A stretch of DNA of 7,670 nt. It comes from Betaproteobacteria bacterium (GTDB lineage Bacteria; Pseudomonadota; Gammaproteobacteria; Burkholderiales; Burkholderiaceae). Positions 6,331 through 7,670 of the stretch are shown piece after piece. Every line of letters begins with the position of its first letter. Within the stretch, counting starts at the first letter, position 1. The notes beneath the pieces are model-generated. The model was given only the letters and a program-made list of their open reading frames with translations, was not told where the DNA came from and made no database searches. The translations under genes and the position numbers were made by a program. The stretch spans positions 1 through 7,670 of the forward strand of contig JABMMT010000215.1 in the NCBI GenBank assembly GCA_013205155.1, read 5' to 3'.

Positions 6331-7670
6331 GTGCAACTGAAATCTATCAAACTTTCCGGCTTTAAGTCCTTCGTTGACCCTACCCATTTTGAATTGCCTG
6401 GCCAATTAATTGGCGTTGTAGGGCCTAATGGTTGCGGAAAGTCAAACATCATTGACGCCGTCCGTTGGGTTTTAGGCGAATCTCGCGCTAGTGAACTTCG
6501 TGGTGAATCCATGCAGGACGTTATTTTTAATGGTTCTGGTTTACGTAAGCCATCGGGTCGCGCCAGTGTTGAACTCCTTTTTGATAATTCTGACGGACGT
6601 GCTCAAGGACAGTGGAGCGCATTTACTGAATTAGGTGTGAAACGGGTTTTGACGCGTGACGGTAATTCAAGTTACTACGTTAACAACCAAGTTGTTCGTC
6701 GTAAAGATATCCAGGATATTTTCTTGGGAACTGGTATGGGCCCAAGAGGCTACGCCATTATTGGTCAGGGAACGATTAATCGTATTTTAGAATCTAAGCC
6801 AGAAGAATTACGCGTGTTCTTGGAAGAAGCAGCAGGTGTTTCTAAATACAAAGAGCGCCGTAAAGAAACCGCTTCTCGTTTGGAAGACACTGTAGAGAAT
6901 CTCACTCGTGTTGAAGATATTTTGCGAGAGTTAGATCAACAATTAACGCGCTTAGAGAAACAAGCAACAGTCGCTGAGCGCCATGCTGAGTTCTCTATGC
7001 AGATGAAGTCCCAGCAACAGTTGCTGTGGTTTGTGCGTCAAACAGAAGCCGGTAAAGAGCAAGAGCGTCATGCCAATGGTATTCGTGATACTCAGGTCGG
7101 ACTAGAAGAGCAAACTGCGAAGTTACGTCATGCCGAGGCTGAGCTAGAGACCATGCGCACTCAACAGTACGCATTGCAAGATAAGGTTTCGCAAGCCCAA
7201 GGCGATTTATATCAAACTAACTCCGATGTAAGTCAGGTTGAATCACAGATTCACTATGTACAAGAAGCCCGTCAACGCTTACAACAACAAATTCAGGATT
7301 TACAAGCCCAACTCCAGCGTTGGACTGTGCAAGAAACAGATGCCGCGCAAGCGCAACGTACGGCCGAGCATGACTTAAGTTTGGCTGCCGAAAAAGAGGC
7401 TACTTTGTTAGCTGAACTGGCTGGCTTGATGGATCAAATGCCAAGTCGTGATGATGCCTATCAAAATGCTAACAATGGCTTGAATGCAGCGCGTGATAGT
7501 TTGGCTGCGATTGAGCAACGTTTGGCAAGTCTGGGTGAGCGCATGCGCGCAATGACTGCTCAGTCAGATGAGTTGAAGGGGCGTGAAGCTCGTTTAACAA
7601 GTGAATTAGATGGTATGCGCCGACCCGATGCCCAAGCGCTTCAAACGGCGATTGATCGTCAGACTATGGC
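6331..7670 (+). CDS. smc: Chromosome segregation protein SMC, N-terminal part (3' end outside window)
   Basis: SMC is the ATPase of the Smc-ScpAB condensin, which compacts and segregates the chromosome. The frame is open from the GTG at 6331 to the window end: 446 full codons of a protein usually near 1170 residues. Residues 1-165 are the N-terminal half of the ATPase head. They have Walker A GPNGCGKSN at 31-39, the arginine finger-like R57 in ELRG, the Q-loop at MQDVIFNGS (61-69) and the conserved QGTINRILESKPEELR, which leads to FLEEAAGVSKYKERRKET (about 163-180). From there the sequence is the long alpha-helical coiled-coil arm, rich in Glu, Gln, Arg and Ala. The signature motif, Walker B and hinge lie beyond the window. 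The GTG is the only possible start, because an in-frame TGA stands at 6301 and the next codons contain no other start; the protein also begins here with the canonical MQLKSIKLSGFKSF. No clear Shine-Dalgarno site precedes it. It is divergent from dapD. Confidence 0.96.
   Translation, partial: MQLKSIKLSGFKSFVDPTHFELPGQLIGVVGPNGCGKSNIIDAVRWVLGESRASELRGESMQDVIFNGSGLRKPSGRASVELLFDNSDGRAQGQWSAFTELGVKRVLTRDGNSSYYVNNQVVRRKDIQDIFLGTGMGPRGYAIIGQGTINRILESKPEELRVFLEEAAGVSKYKERRKETASRLEDTVENLTRVEDILRELDQQLTRLEKQATVAERHAEFSMQMKSQQQLLWFVRQTEAGKEQERHANGIRDTQVGLEEQTAKLRHAEAELETMRTQQYALQDKVSQAQGDLYQTNSDVSQVESQIHYVQEARQRLQQQIQDLQAQLQRWTVQETDAAQAQRTAEHDLSLAAEKEATLLAELAGLMDQMPSRDDAYQNANNGLNAARDSLAAIEQRLASLGERMRAMTAQSDELKGREARLTSELDGMRRPDAQALQTAIDRQTM

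Noticed and set aside
6273..6512. 79-residue minus-strand open frame reaching into the dapD-smc gap
   Set aside because: It is opposite the SMC Walker A region and the palindrome, and the translation resembles nothing known.

Overview
The window looks like an ordinary, densely packed chromosomal housekeeping region of a betaproteobacterium. The moderate GC content (by eye) and the style of the RadA, PrmB, DapD/DapE and SMC proteins fit Burkholderiales, most plausibly a Polynucleobacter-like freshwater bacterium. That assignment is inference from protein style and base composition; no database was searched. I see no transposase, phage gene, CRISPR array, tRNA, rRNA or toxin-antitoxin pair.

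Layout: (1) Positions 1-1335, plus strand, hold the C-terminal two thirds of a Kup-type potassium/proton symporter; its start lies outside the window. (2) A small exported coiled-coil protein of unknown function (1332-1841) starts on a TTG that overlaps the kup stop codon. (3) radA (1874-3238) follows after a 32-base gap. These three genes look like one co-directional unit. (4) On the minus strand, dapD (5327-6154), dapE (4157-5308) and prmB (3242-4138) run in that transcription order with 18-base gaps. They meet radA tail to tail with only 3 bases between the stop codons. (5) A 176-base divergent intergenic region (6155-6330) separates dapD from smc. It contains a good sigma70-type promoter for dapD, a weaker candidate for smc and a perfect 20-bp palindrome. 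(6) smc (6331 to the window end, plus strand) is present only as its N-terminal 446 codons.

How the genes work together: dapD and dapE encode two steps of the succinylase branch of the diaminopimelate/lysine pathway, which feeds peptidoglycan and protein synthesis. prmB, cotranscribed with them, modifies ribosomal protein L3. radA (recombination intermediate processing) and smc (chromosome condensation and segregation) are genome-maintenance genes. kup serves potassium uptake.

The parts least explained by known genes are the 20-bp palindrome in the smc leader and the small exported protein between kup and radA. I did not find evidence of a new multi-gene system. Three of the five start codons visible or inferred on the plus strand and its borders are non-ATG (TTG, TTG, GTG), so start positions deserve care.
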